64,000 bases of DNA from Deinococcus hopiensis KR-140 (GCF_900176165.1 NZ_FWWU01000002.1:192688-256687), one strand, 5' to 3'; counted from the stretch's first letter, positions 1 through 11,631 are shown. The notes: generated by a model from the sequence alone, not told the origin. Program-made: numbers and translations.

Positions 1-457
1 GGGCGTACTGTCCGGCGAGGCTCTCCCCTCGGTACACGGTCACAAACACCTTGTGCAGCGTGTCGTGAGGGAAGAGATTCGCCCGAATACCCAGACTTCC
101 GCCCACTGGAGGCGCGGTGAGTTTCAAAGTGACGTCCTCACCTGCGGCCTGAATGGTCTGCACCGTGATCGGCAAGTCCGTCTTCCCCGAGGCCAGGCGA
201 AGCCGGACCGTGATCAGGGCCTTGAGTGATGCCCGAACCTTCTCCGGAAGCGGTTGGGTTTCCAGCGTCTGCGCGGTCGTTCCCAGGGGGAAAAGCGAGG
301 GTTGCTCGTGCAGCAGCGCTTTGAGTGGAAGCTGCACGTTCACGCCCGTCGCCTGGGCTTCCAACTGAACATCCACGCGACTGAAGGTGATCTCATGTGC
401 GCCAGCCCAACCCGTCAGGGCCAGCAGGCACACCAGCAGGGTTCTGAAGGCCTTCAT
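1..457 (-). CDS. Secreted protein resembling the N-terminal domain of HupE/UreJ-type membrane proteins (partial, runs off window)
   Basis: The reading frame opens with ATG at 457 and stays open for 152 codons to the left edge, so the C-terminus is not in view. Residues 1-20 form a signal peptide (MKAFRTLLVCLLALTGWAGA), followed by HEITFSRVDVQLEAQ, a beta-rich exported domain. The segment ending in LFPHDTLHKVFVTVYRGE resembles the extracytoplasmic domain that precedes the membrane helices in HupE/UreJ-like proteins. That assignment is by eye, and the helices lie outside the window. The start overlaps the stop of the upstream EF-hand gene by four bases (ATGA), so the two are translationally coupled in a leftward operon with the DUF3500 gene. 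Confidence 0.6.
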   Translation of the reverse strand, partial: MKAFRTLLVCLLALTGWAGAHEITFSRVDVQLEAQATGVNVQLPLKALLHEQPSLFPLGTTAQTLETQPLPEKVRASLKALITVRLRLASGKTDLPITVQTIQAAGEDVTLKLTAPPVGGSLGIRANLFPHDTLHKVFVTVYRGESLAGQYA

Positions 458-993
458 GAACGGGCCACCTGATACTTGGCCGTCAAGGTGCGTCCGTCAT
501 TGCTGCGGGCCTGCCCCGTGACCCGGTACTGCCATCCAGCGGCAGGCTGCAGGAAGACGTTGGCTGTCCACTGACTTTTCGCGGGTTGATAACGGTTCTG
601 GTAGCTCAGGGTCTGCGCGCCTACTTGATCTGTACGTGAAGCGGACGCGTAGATCTTGAGGATGCCGCCTCCTACCTTGAGGAGGTCCACGGGGGGCACG
701 TCCACCTTCTGCAGTGTCCAGCGCACCTGCTGGGCACCAACCTTCAAGGTGGACTGATCCAGCACCCGCTTGGCGTACGCCCGCGCTTCCACTTCTGTGA
801 CGTGTCCGTCCGCGTTGGTGTCCAGGGACCGCAGCACGGTCCCCGCCACCTTTTCCCCGGGGGTGATGTCCAGTTCCAGCTGCACCTTTCCGGGCAGGAG
901 GGTCAAGTACGCCCCCTGAACCACCTCATCCACGGGATGGGCAAGGGCAGAGCCCCAGATCAGGGACAGAAGCAGCGGCGCGAGCCTCTTCAT
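454..993 (-). CDS. Secreted EF-hand-containing protein
   Basis: 179 residues. Residues 1-18 are a signal peptide (MKRLAPLLLSLIWGSALA), and the mature protein begins HPVDEV. Around residues 58-69 sits LDTNADGHVTEVEA, a canonical EF-hand loop with Asp, Asn and Asp at positions 1, 3 and 5 and Glu at 12, so calcium binding is likely. The rest is beta-rich with no catalytic motif I recognise. GAGG precedes the ATG. The gene begins nine bases after the DUF3500 stop and its own stop overlaps the next start, so the three genes form one leftward operon. Function is unknown. An exported calcium- or metal-linked accessory to the downstream HupE-like protein is an inference from context. Confidence 0.7.
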   Translation of the reverse strand: MKRLAPLLLSLIWGSALAHPVDEVVQGAYLTLLPGKVQLELDITPGEKVAGTVLRSLDTNADGHVTEVEARAYAKRVLDQSTLKVGAQQVRWTLQKVDVPPVDLLKVGGGILKIYASASRTDQVGAQTLSYQNRYQPAKSQWTANVFLQPAAGWQYRVTGQARSNDGRTLTAKYQVARS

Positions 994-1002
994 CTCAGGG
1001 CC

Positions 1003-2157
1003 TCACTTCGCCCAGGCCGCGCCGTAATCGTTGCCGGGCTCGCGGTACATGTTGTGCAGGTGGTTGCTCGAATCGCCGCCCATTTGTTGTGGGGAGAACT
1101 CGATCAGCACCGAGGGGCCGGTAATCCGGTAGTAGGCAGCGGCGCCGGAAGTCGTCGGGCCGTACCAGGCGAAGTACGTCTGATCCAGGTTCTTCTGTAT
1201 GGTGGCCAACTTTGAAGCAGCGTCGTTGGCGTTCAAGATGCCCAGGCGGTCCTTGATCAGCGTCAGGAGTTGCGCCTTCTGCGCCGCGGTCATCGCGCTG
1301 CCTGCAAGTCCCTCGGGTTGAAGGGTTTTGCCGTCCTGACCCGGGCCGAGGACGAGGTCGATGCTCTGGGTGCTGATGATGGCCTTGCTGCGCTGGGTGG
1401 CGTTCAGGCTGCTGAGTAGAGCGAAACCGTCTTTCGCCTCTTGCGGCACCTTCTCGACGACGACGACCGTCTTGCCGTTCTGGGTGGCTGTGATGGGTTG
1501 GCCGCCCGTGAGGCTGGGCGACAGGGTGATGTTGGTGCCGACCATGGTGGCGTTGATGGCCAGGTGGTGACCGCCGAACTGTAAGGTCCAGGGGGACGTG
1601 GTGGACGGAGTGCCCAGGAACGACACGTAGTACTCGTCACTCCCGAAGATGAGTCCGCCTGGACCGCTGTTGCCTCCGGGACCGCCCGCTGGAGCGCCGG
1701 CAGGGGGTGTTCTCCGGGCACCTGCGGCTCCGCCGGGCGCACCACCTGTGTCGGTGGTCTTGAGGACCTCGTCGGCATTCATCTGTTCCTTGACCATCTT
1801 CAGACCGTCCGGGCTCAGCGTGGCGCTGAGCAGGGTCATCAGGGCCGTACGTTGTTTGGCCGTGAGGTCTCCCCAGCGGAGGCCTGCACGTTGGAAGATC
1901 CCCGTGGGGAAGTTCGACCAGCGGGTGCGCTGCGCCTGATCCGTCCACGCGAACAGCACCGCCTTCTTCTGGGCAGCGGTCAGGGTGGACAGAAAGGCGT
2001 TGGCGGCGTTGACCACCTTGGTGCTTTGTGCGTCGGCAACCCCAGCCTTGACGGTGGCTGTGGAGGGTGTGGCGGTCGTTGCGGCGGAGGCCACGGAATG
2101 GGTGTAGAGCGAGACGCCGCCGAGGGCAACGGCCAGAAAGCCGGAAAGTAACTTCAT
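1003..2157 (-). CDS. DUF3500 family secreted protein
   Basis: 384 residues from ATG 2157, chosen because a clear signal peptide (MKLLSGFLAVALGGVSLYTH...) starts there; the frame stays open further upstream without looking coding. Residues about 120-155 are low complexity, rich in Gly, Ala and Pro. The C-terminal half carries the DUF3500 hallmarks: a YFAWYG segment, then HLHNMYREPGNDYG near the end, with His, Arg and Asp residues that look like a metal or catalytic site. The family is widespread but uncharacterised. It is the first gene of the leftward operon with the EF-hand and HupE-like proteins. Family call is good; function unknown. Confidence 0.75.
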   Translation of the reverse strand: MKLLSGFLAVALGGVSLYTHSVASAATTATPSTATVKAGVADAQSTKVVNAANAFLSTLTAAQKKAVLFAWTDQAQRTRWSNFPTGIFQRAGLRWGDLTAKQRTALMTLLSATLSPDGLKMVKEQMNADEVLKTTDTGGAPGGAAGARRTPPAGAPAGGPGGNSGPGGLIFGSDEYYVSFLGTPSTTSPWTLQFGGHHLAINATMVGTNITLSPSLTGGQPITATQNGKTVVVVEKVPQEAKDGFALLSSLNATQRSKAIISTQSIDLVLGPGQDGKTLQPEGLAGSAMTAAQKAQLLTLIKDRLGILNANDAASKLATIQKNLDQTYFAWYGPTTSGAAAYYRITGPSVLIEFSPQQMGGDSSNHLHNMYREPGNDYGAAWAK

Positions 2158-2372
2158 TTTGAGCACGGTGAGCCTACTTTCGTTCTTGAGTTGGGGTGGA
2201 GGATGGGGAACATTTAGCTCGCTCCTGGTCCTTGAGGCCAGGCAAATGGCGTTGTTGGAGCCCGTAGAAAAACAGGAAAACCGATAAGGATAAGAGGGCG
2301 ACTTGCCGTCTATCAGGGGAAGGCACGTCCAGCCTGTATCTCTGGACTCCTTCTCTCGGATACGCCTCGGCT

Positions 2373-2759
2373 TCAATCGATCTGACTGGTGTTCCAGGTC
2401 AAGGTAAGTCCTTCAACACCGAGGTCATCGGTTTCGGTGGCCAGGTTGATGGTGTAGGCGGTGTTTCCAGCTGTTTCCTCAGGAACGGTGAGGGTGGTGC
2501 GGAGAATGTCCTGCTCCCCGAGGGGGAGGTAGTTGGGAGTGACCACCACGTTGTGCTGCCCCGCGCTCAGTTCCCTGGGGAACATCATGCTGTCGTCAGC
2601 GAAGACGTTGTCGAAGACGAGTTGGCCGTCCACGTACACGTCCACCACGCCGCTTTGGCCGGAGTCGTTGCTGAAGTACACGGGCGTCGCCGAAGCGCTG
2701 GTGAAGAGAGCTGTGGTAGCGATGAGGGCGGACAGCATCAGGGCTTTGAGGTGAGGCAT
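2373..2759 (-). CDS. Secreted DUF4397-like beta-sandwich protein
   Basis: 128 residues from ATG 2759, preceded by AAGGAAG at good spacing. Residues 1-23 form a signal peptide (MPHLKALMLSALIATTALFT), then ATPVYFSNDSGQSGVVDVYVDGQ. The pattern of a short strand giving VDVYVDGQLVFDNV followed by SAGQHNVVVTP is the repeated motif of DUF4397-type exported Ig-like domains. No catalytic residues are evident. It lies upstream of and in the same direction as the DUF3500 operon with about 215 bases between, so it is probably transcribed separately. Role unknown; a surface or cell-wall protein is likely. Confidence 0.6.
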   Translation of the reverse strand: MPHLKALMLSALIATTALFTSASATPVYFSNDSGQSGVVDVYVDGQLVFDNVFADDSMMFPRELSAGQHNVVVTPNYLPLGEQDILRTTLTVPEETAGNTAYTINLATETDDLGVEGLTLTWNTSQID

Positions 2760-3068
2760 CTTGAACTTCCTTTCGGGGTGCGTGGCGCACCAGGGGGGTG
2801 GAGGAGAAGGAGCTTCGGACCTTCTCGTGGTCCTGTGCCCGTTCATGGAGCGAAGTATGCGGAGCGCCCGTTTAGACACCGGGTACAAGATGTTCAGAAC
2901 CTGTGAAGATGAACACGGCGACGTGCGGCGGAGCGGCAGGGGTTTGGCAAAACGGGGATCGCGCCGTCGCCGCCAACCTCAACCCAGGACGACGGCGGTG
3001 GTTTTTGACCTCCCTGCACGTCATGGAAAAGGCGGCTGGAACGCGTAGGAGAGACCTCACCGAGCGTC

Positions 3069-3869
<801 letters not shown>

Positions 3870-3916
3870 CCGTCTGTGTAAGACTCTTGTCACAAGAGCA
3901 GACCTAGGTTCGCGTG

Positions 3917-4306
3917 ATGAAGCAACCGCTGATTGCAGCCCTTCTTATCCTATCCACCGCTCAAGCGGCAGAAACACAAGCGGCACGTGACGCCCAGTTG
4001 CGTAGCATCTTGATTGCTGATTCAAAGAGGATGGGCGTGAGCTGTGCCCCCACGCAGGTCTCCAGTGTGACCAGTATCAAGACCACTCCAGCCAAAGCAG
4101 GAACCGAGTTGGAAGACGGCAAGAAACGTCTGTGGGAGAAATTGGACGCTGCAACGCGTCAACTCGTCATCCACCTTGAGGAGGATGACAAAAAAAACAT
4201 GATCTACCGTGCGGAACTTGGCGATGAGGATCACTCATACTTTGTCCTCTCTTGGTTTGATGCGAAGACTTCTTCCCTTATTCACACTTCTTGCGTCGTT
4301 AAGTAG
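3917..4306 (+). CDS. Small secreted protein of unknown function
   Basis: 129 residues from ATG 3917; a GTG directly before it at 3914 is also possible. A short signal peptide (MKQPLIAALLILSTAQA, cut before AETQAA) leads into a mature domain of about 110 residues. Two cysteines (VSCAPTQV and the C-terminal TSCVVK) could form a disulfide. Near the end, EDHSYFVLSWFDAKTSSL suggests a beta-rich fold. I recognise no family. It sits just right of the IS6 element, and its promoter region may be formed partly by the IS end. Confidence 0.5.
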   Translation: MKQPLIAALLILSTAQAAETQAARDAQLRSILIADSKRMGVSCAPTQVSSVTSIKTTPAKAGTELEDGKKRLWEKLDAATRQLVIHLEEDDKKNMIYRAELGDEDHSYFVLSWFDAKTSSLIHTSCVVK

Positions 4307-5007
4307 TCCCCTATAGCGTCCAAGACGAAAAATAGCAATCCGTTGACTTCTTGAGAAAAACAACTGATTGCACTTCGCTCCCTCATCCCAAAACTTCACC
4401 CCCGCCTTTCGAGCGGGGGCTTTCCCTGGTAGCGCGCGTGAAGTCGGGGCCATGCCCTCCCCGACCAGCTGGCCTGAAGTCGAACTATGAGCAGCGAATC
4501 GCCAGTGGTATGCTTCAAAGGTTCTTTGACAGTTTTACAAGGTGAGGCGCGTGTCAGCAGTCGGCTTCGCCTGTTCTGCAACTGTCAACGTTTTTCTGGA
4601 GCGAACCACGGGTGGGTCACTTGCCATAGGTGAGCGGCTTCCCGAGTTCAGGGGTATCGAGAAAAATTTCGACGAGGACAGGTTTCTGTTCTCTCATCAT
4701 TCAGGGGCTGGAGCCCTAAACCCGTGGCCAGTGACCCAATGGTTATCGGCTTGATCGAGCGGGATGGTGGTACCCGCTACTGCACTGTTCTCTTCTTCTC
4801 GCCCGGTCACTCCCCAGCAGAGGCCTGGATTCTGCGGAGCAGGTGGAGTAAGGGGCATCTCGGACGACGCGCAATCCTACGCTACTGGATTTGGTCCCGG
4901 AGCTCAGAGGCATGGTCAAAGATGGACTTACGCCCAAGCGGCTGCGACATTCGGTAACTCGCCCTGGCATAAGAGGTTTGAAAGACGGTCCTGGTTAACC
5001 TGGACGT
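4307..5007. other. Intergenic region without a convincing gene
   Basis: No frame has coding character. It holds the GC hairpin at 4399-4419, and a 9-bp inverted pair TTGACAGTT (4526-4534) and AACTGTCAA (4580-4588), the first arm of which could double as a -35 box. A looser inverted pair GGGTCACTTGCC (4614-4625) and GGCCAGTGACCC (4726-4737) is also seen. These may be worn ends of an old mobile element. The right end is the leader of the histidine kinase gene, which lacks a clear Shine-Dalgarno sequence. Confidence 0.4.
4399..4425 (+). terminator. Hairpin terminator candidate
   Basis: CCCCCGC (4399-4405) pairs perfectly with GCGGGGG (4413-4419) around a 7-base loop, and a short pyrimidine stretch (ctttccc) follows. 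It lies about 90 bases after the secreted-protein gene ending at 4306. The uridine tract is poor, so termination strength is uncertain. Confidence 0.5.
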
Positions 5008-7923
5008 ATGACGAACGCACCTCTTCCAGTTGATGAGGCTGCGCGCCTGAACACGCTCGAGCAACTCAATGTCCTGGACACTGTACCCGAAGAGACCTTT
5101 GAACAACTGACCAGCCTGGCAGCCACCATCTTCAGCGTGCCAATCGTGCTTATTTCGCTGGTCGACCAAGACCGACAATGGTTCAAGTCGTGCTACGGGC
5201 TGGACGTACGGGAAACCGACCGGAGCTTGTCGTTCTGCGCTTATACACTCCAGTCGCAGGAAATGCTGGTGGTTCCGGATGCAAAACTTGATGGGCGGTT
5301 TGCCGACAACGACCTGGTTACGGGTGATCCGAGGATCCGCTTCTATGCGGGGGCACCAATTGTGGTGCACGGGCACGCCGTCGGTACCCTCTGTCTGATC
5401 GATACAGAGCCTCGGGTGGGATTAAGTGAGGTAGAAACTCAAACCTTGTTTCAGATGGCTGGACTGGTCGCACATCAGCTGCTGATGCGGGCCACGACTG
5501 AACAGCGCCTGGCACTGAAAAAACACTACCGCCAGATGATCGAGCAGAGTTCGGACCTGATATTTACGACCGATGCAGCTGGAATGCTCACACTGATCAA
5601 CCCGGCCTGGGAGGAATACACCGGGTACGCCTCAGCAGACGCCCTGGGCCAGCCGGCGCTGATGCTGCTGCATGCGGAAGACCGCTCTACTATTCTGGAA
5701 CATTTTCAAGCGTTCCAGAATGGTGCCCGGACTCCTGTTCGCCTGGAGTACCGCTACCGGCGGAGAGACGGACACACCGGCTGGGCGGACGTGCAGCTCC
5801 GCGCCCTGCACGATCACCGTGGCCGTTTCGAGGGCATGCTCTGTATCGCCAGCGAGATCACTGCGCGCAAGGAGACGCAGGAGCGGCTACAACTGCTTGA
5901 ATCCGTGGTGGTCAATGCCAACGATGCTGTGGTGATCACCGAAGCAGAACCAATCGATGAACCTGGCCCCCGCATCCTCTACGTCAATGAGGCGTTCACC
6001 CGGATGAGTGGCCACACGCTCGAGGAGGTTCGGGGACACAGCCCCCGAATGCTGCAAGGTGAAGGCAGCGACCCTGCGGTTAAAGCTCGGATTCGCAAGG
6101 CTCTTCAGGCGTGGAAGCCAATTCGCGTCGAACTGCTGAATTACCGCAAGAACGGCACACCCTTCTGGGTTGAGATGAGCATTGTCCCCATCGCCAACGA
6201 GAAAGGCTGGTATACGCACTGGGTCAGCGTCCAGCGGGATATCACGGAGCGCCGGCAGGTTGAAGAGAAGGTACAGCGGCAAACCCAGCAGCAAGCGGTT
6301 CTGGCTGACCTGGCGTATTACGCCATCGCAGACCGGGATCTTCACAGCATCCTGCAGCGCGCTGCGGAACAGGTCGCGGCGGCCCTCGATGTTGAGATCA
6401 CTACCGTGACGGAACTCCAGGGTGCCCGTCAGGACCTGGTCATCCGCGCTGGTCACGGCTGGCCTGCCGGAACGGTTGGGACCACGGTACCTGGTGCCTC
6501 ACTGCCTGGATACGCCATTGAGGTCGGGGAGGCGGTCGTGGTCCCTGACATGCGCACAGAGACCCGCTTTGATGTGGGTGATCTGCCGACTGCACACGGC
6601 GTGCAGTGCGGCGCGAGCGTGGTCATCCACGGCCTTGATGCTCCGTACGGTGCCCTATGCGTAAAGAGTACCCGTCACCGCTCATTCAATGCCGAGGATC
6701 TGCAGTTTTTACAGGCTGTGGCCAACGTGCTGGGAACGGCCGTGGAACATCAGCGCGCCGCTGCGCAGCTCAAAGAGAGCGAAGCGCGCTACCGTGCGCT
6801 CGTGACCAATATGCCAGGAGCCGTGTACCGCTGCATCCTTGATGAAGCGTGGACCATGCATTACGTCAATGACGGCATTCGCGATATCACCGGATATCCT
6901 GCGGCAGATTTCGTCCTCAACGCCCGCCGAACTCTGGGCAGCCTCATCCATCCGGACGACAGCCCACAGGTCATGGCGGCAGTTCAGGAAGCCGTGGAAC
7001 GCCAGGAGCCATTCGAACTGGAGTACCGCATCCAGCACGCTGATGGCACCGAGCGCTGGCTGTACGAACAAGGCCGCGCAGCTTCTGAGGGAGTGATAGA
7101 AGGCGTGATGATGGACATCACCAGTCGCAAGACCGCCGAGCGAGGTCTGATCGAAGCGCGTGAGGATGCCGAGCGGGCGAACCTCGCCAAGAGCATGTTC
7201 TTGTCGCGCGTCAGTCACGAGCTGCGCACTCCGCTCAACGCCATTCTCGGATTCGGACAGCTGATCGACCGCAATCCTACCCATCCAGAGAAGGTGGAGC
7301 GGCACAACCGGCAGATTCTGACGGCTGGCCGGCACCTGCTTGACCTGGTCAATGACGTGATGGACGTGGCACGGATCGATTCTGGCGAGATGTCGCTCCA
7401 GCTCACGAGGCTGTGTCTGAAAGACGCGGTTGAAGAGTGTGTGGCTGTCGTGATGCCGCAGGCCGCGCGGGGTGAACTGACCCTGAGTGTGGATGTGGAA
7501 GGGCTGGCCGGCACCCTCGTCAGCGCCGATGGCAAGCGCCTGCGTCAGGTCCTGTTCAACCTGCTGGGGAACGCCGTGAAATACACCGAGCCTGGAGGTC
7601 AGATCGGCGTCTTGTGCTGGATTACGCCGGAAGGCCAGGCCCGGGTAGAGGTCAGCGACACCGGGCCGGGGATGACCCGGGACGAACAGGCACGGCTGTT
7701 CCAGCCGTTTGTGCGTCTGGAAGGCAAACAGTCGGAAAAGGAGGGGACCGGACTGGGGCTGTCGTTGTGCAAGCGGGTGGTCGAACTGATGAAGGGCCAG
7801 ATTGGCGTGCGCAGCGACCCCGGACAGGGCAGCACCTTCTGGTTTGAGTTTCCTCTGGTGCCTGGCAACAATGAATCCGTCGCTGACGGACCCGGCTCTG
7901 CAGCGCAGGGGGTCTCAGCATGA
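5008..7923 (+). CDS. Multi-sensor histidine kinase (GAF-PAS-PAS-GAF-PAS-HisKA-HATPase)
   Basis: 971 residues, no membrane segments, so a cytoplasmic sensor. Domains in order: GAF (about 25-160, starting LNTLEQLNVLDTVPEE), PAS (170-290), PAS/PAC (295-425, YVNEAFTRMSGHTLEEVRG), second GAF (440-590), third PAS (600-715), HisKA (about 725-795) and HATPase_c (about 840-955). The phospho-acceptor is His737 in the H-box FLSRVSHELRTPLNAI. The N-box (LFNLLGNAVKYTEPGG), G1 (SDTGPGM) and G2 (GTGLGLSLCKRVV) are intact. The stop overlaps the ATG of the HD-GYP response regulator by four bases, so the two form a coupled two-component pair. The ligand is unknown; stacked GAF/PAS domains suggest light, redox or small-molecule sensing. 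Confidence 0.92.
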   Translation: MTNAPLPVDEAARLNTLEQLNVLDTVPEETFEQLTSLAATIFSVPIVLISLVDQDRQWFKSCYGLDVRETDRSLSFCAYTLQSQEMLVVPDAKLDGRFADNDLVTGDPRIRFYAGAPIVVHGHAVGTLCLIDTEPRVGLSEVETQTLFQMAGLVAHQLLMRATTEQRLALKKHYRQMIEQSSDLIFTTDAAGMLTLINPAWEEYTGYASADALGQPALMLLHAEDRSTILEHFQAFQNGARTPVRLEYRYRRRDGHTGWADVQLRALHDHRGRFEGMLCIASEITARKETQERLQLLESVVVNANDAVVITEAEPIDEPGPRILYVNEAFTRMSGHTLEEVRGHSPRMLQGEGSDPAVKARIRKALQAWKPIRVELLNYRKNGTPFWVEMSIVPIANEKGWYTHWVSVQRDITERRQVEEKVQRQTQQQAVLADLAYYAIADRDLHSILQRAAEQVAAALDVEITTVTELQGARQDLVIRAGHGWPAGTVGTTVPGASLPGYAIEVGEAVVVPDMRTETRFDVGDLPTAHGVQCGASVVIHGLDAPYGALCVKSTRHRSFNAEDLQFLQAVANVLGTAVEHQRAAAQLKESEARYRALVTNMPGAVYRCILDEAWTMHYVNDGIRDITGYPAADFVLNARRTLGSLIHPDDSPQVMAAVQEAVERQEPFELEYRIQHADGTERWLYEQGRAASEGVIEGVMMDITSRKTAERGLIEAREDAERANLAKSMFLSRVSHELRTPLNAILGFGQLIDRNPTHPEKVERHNRQILTAGRHLLDLVNDVMDVARIDSGEMSLQLTRLCLKDAVEECVAVVMPQAARGELTLSVDVEGLAGTLVSADGKRLRQVLFNLLGNAVKYTEPGGQIGVLCWITPEGQARVEVSDTGPGMTRDEQARLFQPFVRLEGKQSEKEGTGLGLSLCKRVVELMKGQIGVRSDPGQGSTFWFEFPLVPGNNESVADGPGSAAQGVSA

Positions 7924-8963
7924 AGCCGCCTCAGGTGACCACCGCAAGGATTTTGATTGTGGACGATCAGGAAGCGAACACCACGCTGCTGCGCGAGATG
8001 CTCGAAGAGGAAGGGTACAGCGGCATGCACGTGATCAATGACGCCCGCCTCGCGGTCGGTGCGGCGCAGTCCTTTGCGCCGGACCTCGTGCTGCTTGATC
8101 TGATGATGCCGTACATGGACGGGTTTCAAGTCATGGATCAGCTTCTGGAGGCCCTGCCCTCCACAGTGTTTCTTCCTGTGCTGGTGCTGACAGCGGACGC
8201 GACCAGCGCGACCAAGCGCCGGGCACTCGCGTCTGGGGCCACGGACTTCATCACCAAACCCTTCGATGTCGAGGAGGTGTTGCTGCGTGTGCGCAACCTC
8301 CTGCAGATGAGGTTTTTCAGTAACGCGCTTAAGCAGCAAAACGACCTGCTCGAAGTTCGCGTGGCGGAGCGCACCCGTGAACTTCTCGAAACCCAGGCTG
8401 AAGTGCTTTCCCGGCTGGCAACTGCTGCAGAATACCGAGATGACGACACCGGAGAGCATACGTGGCGGGTGGCCGCGGTGGCAGCCAGCCTCGCCCGGGA
8501 GCTGGGTTGGGCGGACAGTCAGGTCGAACTGCTCCAGCAGGCGGCGAGATTGCATGACGTCGGCAAGGTAGGAATTCCAGACGCCATTCTGCTCAAGCCG
8601 GGCCGCCTGACCCAGGAGGAGTTCACAGTCATGAAAAGCCATGCGGCGATCGGGGGGCGGATTATGAGCAATGGCAGCAGCCCTATGCTGCAGCTTGCGC
8701 AGGAGATCGCCTGCTCGCATCACGAGCGCTGGGACGGCAGTGGGTACCCGAATGGCCTTGCAGGCGAAGCCATTCCGGTCAGTGGCCGCATTGTGGCCGT
8801 AGCGGACGTGTACGACGCCCTGACCAACGAGCGTCCCTACAAACAGGCCTGGAGTCATGGCGACGCCCTGGCAGAAATCCAGAACCAGGCCGGACGCCAG
8901 TTCGATCCCCAGGTCGTTGAGTTGTTCTTACGGATCATGGCCCGTCCTGAGGGATCGATTTGA
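7920..8963 (+). CDS. Response regulator with HD-GYP c-di-GMP phosphodiesterase domain (RpfG-like)
   Basis: 347 residues. The N-terminal receiver has phospho-acceptor Asp60 in VLLDLMMPYMDGF and the conserved Lys in FITKPFD. A coiled linker (residues about 135-160) leads to an HD-GYP domain with His212-Asp213 in RLHDVGKVGIPDAILLKPG, the CSHHERWDGSGYPNGL segment carrying the GYP motif, and VADVYDALTNERPYK. All metal-ligand motifs look intact, so it should hydrolyse c-di-GMP. Its ATG overlaps the kinase stop (ATGA), making the multi-sensor kinase its cognate partner. Confidence 0.93.
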   Translation: MKPPQVTTARILIVDDQEANTTLLREMLEEEGYSGMHVINDARLAVGAAQSFAPDLVLLDLMMPYMDGFQVMDQLLEALPSTVFLPVLVLTADATSATKRRALASGATDFITKPFDVEEVLLRVRNLLQMRFFSNALKQQNDLLEVRVAERTRELLETQAEVLSRLATAAEYRDDDTGEHTWRVAAVAASLARELGWADSQVELLQQAARLHDVGKVGIPDAILLKPGRLTQEEFTVMKSHAAIGGRIMSNGSSPMLQLAQEIACSHHERWDGSGYPNGLAGEAIPVSGRIVAVADVYDALTNERPYKQAWSHGDALAEIQNQAGRQFDPQVVELFLRIMARPEGSI

Positions 8964-9055
8964 CACTCCTACCCTTTCAAGGGTGCGCGCCATCCAACGG
9001 CGCGATTTGATTACCTCCTCAGGAGATTGGACTGGGTTCGTGGTCCGAGGGCTAG

Positions 9056-10436
9056 CTGTACTTCGGGGAAATTCAGGGACCGCTGAATAAAGCTGTGCAG
9101 GCGCGGCATTGCTGGCACGGAGGTGGCAGGGGCAGGTCCCCTGCCACCTCCGCTCGAATAGCGGGGACAGTGTCACCTTTGAGGTCATCGGGCTGGGTCA
9201 ATCGCAACCATTGAAGGAAGGTCAGGGCCAGCATGCAAAGCACGGCGTGGTGATGGAGGCCCTGCCAGGAACGGCCCTCAAAGTGGTCCAGACCGACTTC
9301 GTCCTTCAGCTCCCGGTGGGTCAACTCGCAAGCCCAGCGGCGCTTGGTCACCTCAACCAGCCGAGAAAGAGAGGTGTTCTCGGGGAGATTACAGACGTAG
9401 TATTTGCGTTCCTCTCCCCGTCGCTGTTCACCGATGATCCAGGCCGCCTGCCCGGGAAGGTGCTGGCCCTGGGCATTTTCCTCTCCATCGGCGAGACGCA
9501 CGTACACAGCGGCAAAGCGTCCTGAGAGGGGACCCTTGGTCCCGTGTCGCCACACCAGGTGCTGCCATGCAGCACCTTTGAGGACGTCCTCCACCGATTG
9601 CCGGTCTTCGGAGGGGGTGGGGTGCTTGGGTCTTCTGCCACGAAAGAACTTGGGGATAGGGATTAAGCGAACGTCCTTGGGATAGACCGTCTGTGTGCGA
9701 GTCACACCCACCGACCACAGCAGTCCGCGCGTGGTGAGGGCATGGCGGAACTGAGCCGTCACGCCATACCCAGCGTCCGCCAAGACCATGCCGAAGGTGA
9801 CGTGTTCGCGTACCCGGTCCAGTTCCTGGAGTGCCAACGCCCATTTGGTCTGTGGCTGCTGGTGTTCCATTGGAACACCAGCAGCCTGGAGACGCGCCGG
9901 ATCGCTGGTCCAGTCCTGTGGCAGGAAGAGCCGGAGGGCCAGGGGGAACAGGGACCTCGTGCTGGGCTAAGGTCAGGGAGACCAGACACTGACAGGACGT
10001 GATCTTGCCCACCTGTCCCGAATACTGGCGAGCAACCCCCACGGATTTCGTCCCAAATTTGGTCAGGCAGGTATCGTCAATGATCAAGACGGCGTCTTTG
10101 CCTCCAAGCATTTGCTGGGCCCGCTCGGCCAGCAGCGTTTCCAGGGGACGAGTTGGCCAGGGACTGTCGGTGATGAAGTGCTGGAGGTGGTCTTCTTTTC
10201 CAGGAGCCACCACAGCAGCCAGAGGTTGCATGCTTTTCCGGGACGCACCGCTGCACAGTCCACGCACGTACAACGGTGCCCAAGTGCGCCCTGCACGGTG
10301 GCGAAAGTGCGTCAGAAAGGGTGCGAACCAGGTGGGAAAATGTCGGGTCCAAGGGGGCAAAGAACGTGGCATAGCAGGAGGCCAGCATCACCGATGCTGG
10401 CCTCCCTAGTTCCTCCTGAATTTCCCCGAAGTACAG
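9056..10436 (-). mobile_element. IS701-family insertion sequence (1381 bp) with 4-bp target duplication
   Basis: Perfect 22-bp terminal inverted repeats, starting CTGTACTTCGGGGAAATTCA, lie at 9056-9077 and, inverted, at 10415-10436. CTAG flanks both ends (9052-9055 and 10437-10440), matching the 4-bp YTAR duplications known for IS701 elements. The element holds one leftward transposase gene split by a frameshift. Intact ends and target duplication indicate a recent insertion. Confidence 0.92.
9073..10372 (-). pseudogene. IS701 family transposase, interrupted by a one-base frameshift
   Basis: The N-terminal part (from ATG 10372) includes LIIDDTCLTKFGTKSVGVARQYSG, a DDE-fold transposase start. 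The C-terminal part, in another frame, includes VLADAGYGVTAQFRHAL and RRWACELTHRELKDEVGLDHFEG with the last catalytic Glu. The frames join if one G is removed from the five-G run at 9942-9946: the protein then reads VPVPLALRLFLPQDWTSDPARLQAAGVPME. The frameshift is therefore a homopolymer change (five instead of four). It is either true inactivation or a sequencing error. The stop codon lies within the terminal repeat. Confidence 0.85.
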
Positions 10437-10440
10437 CTAG

Positions 10441-11631
<1,191 letters not shown>

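Noticed and set aside
7599..8858. 419-codon frame antisense to the HD-GYP regulator
   Set aside because: The sense strand is a complete two-domain regulator; the antisense frame has no motif.
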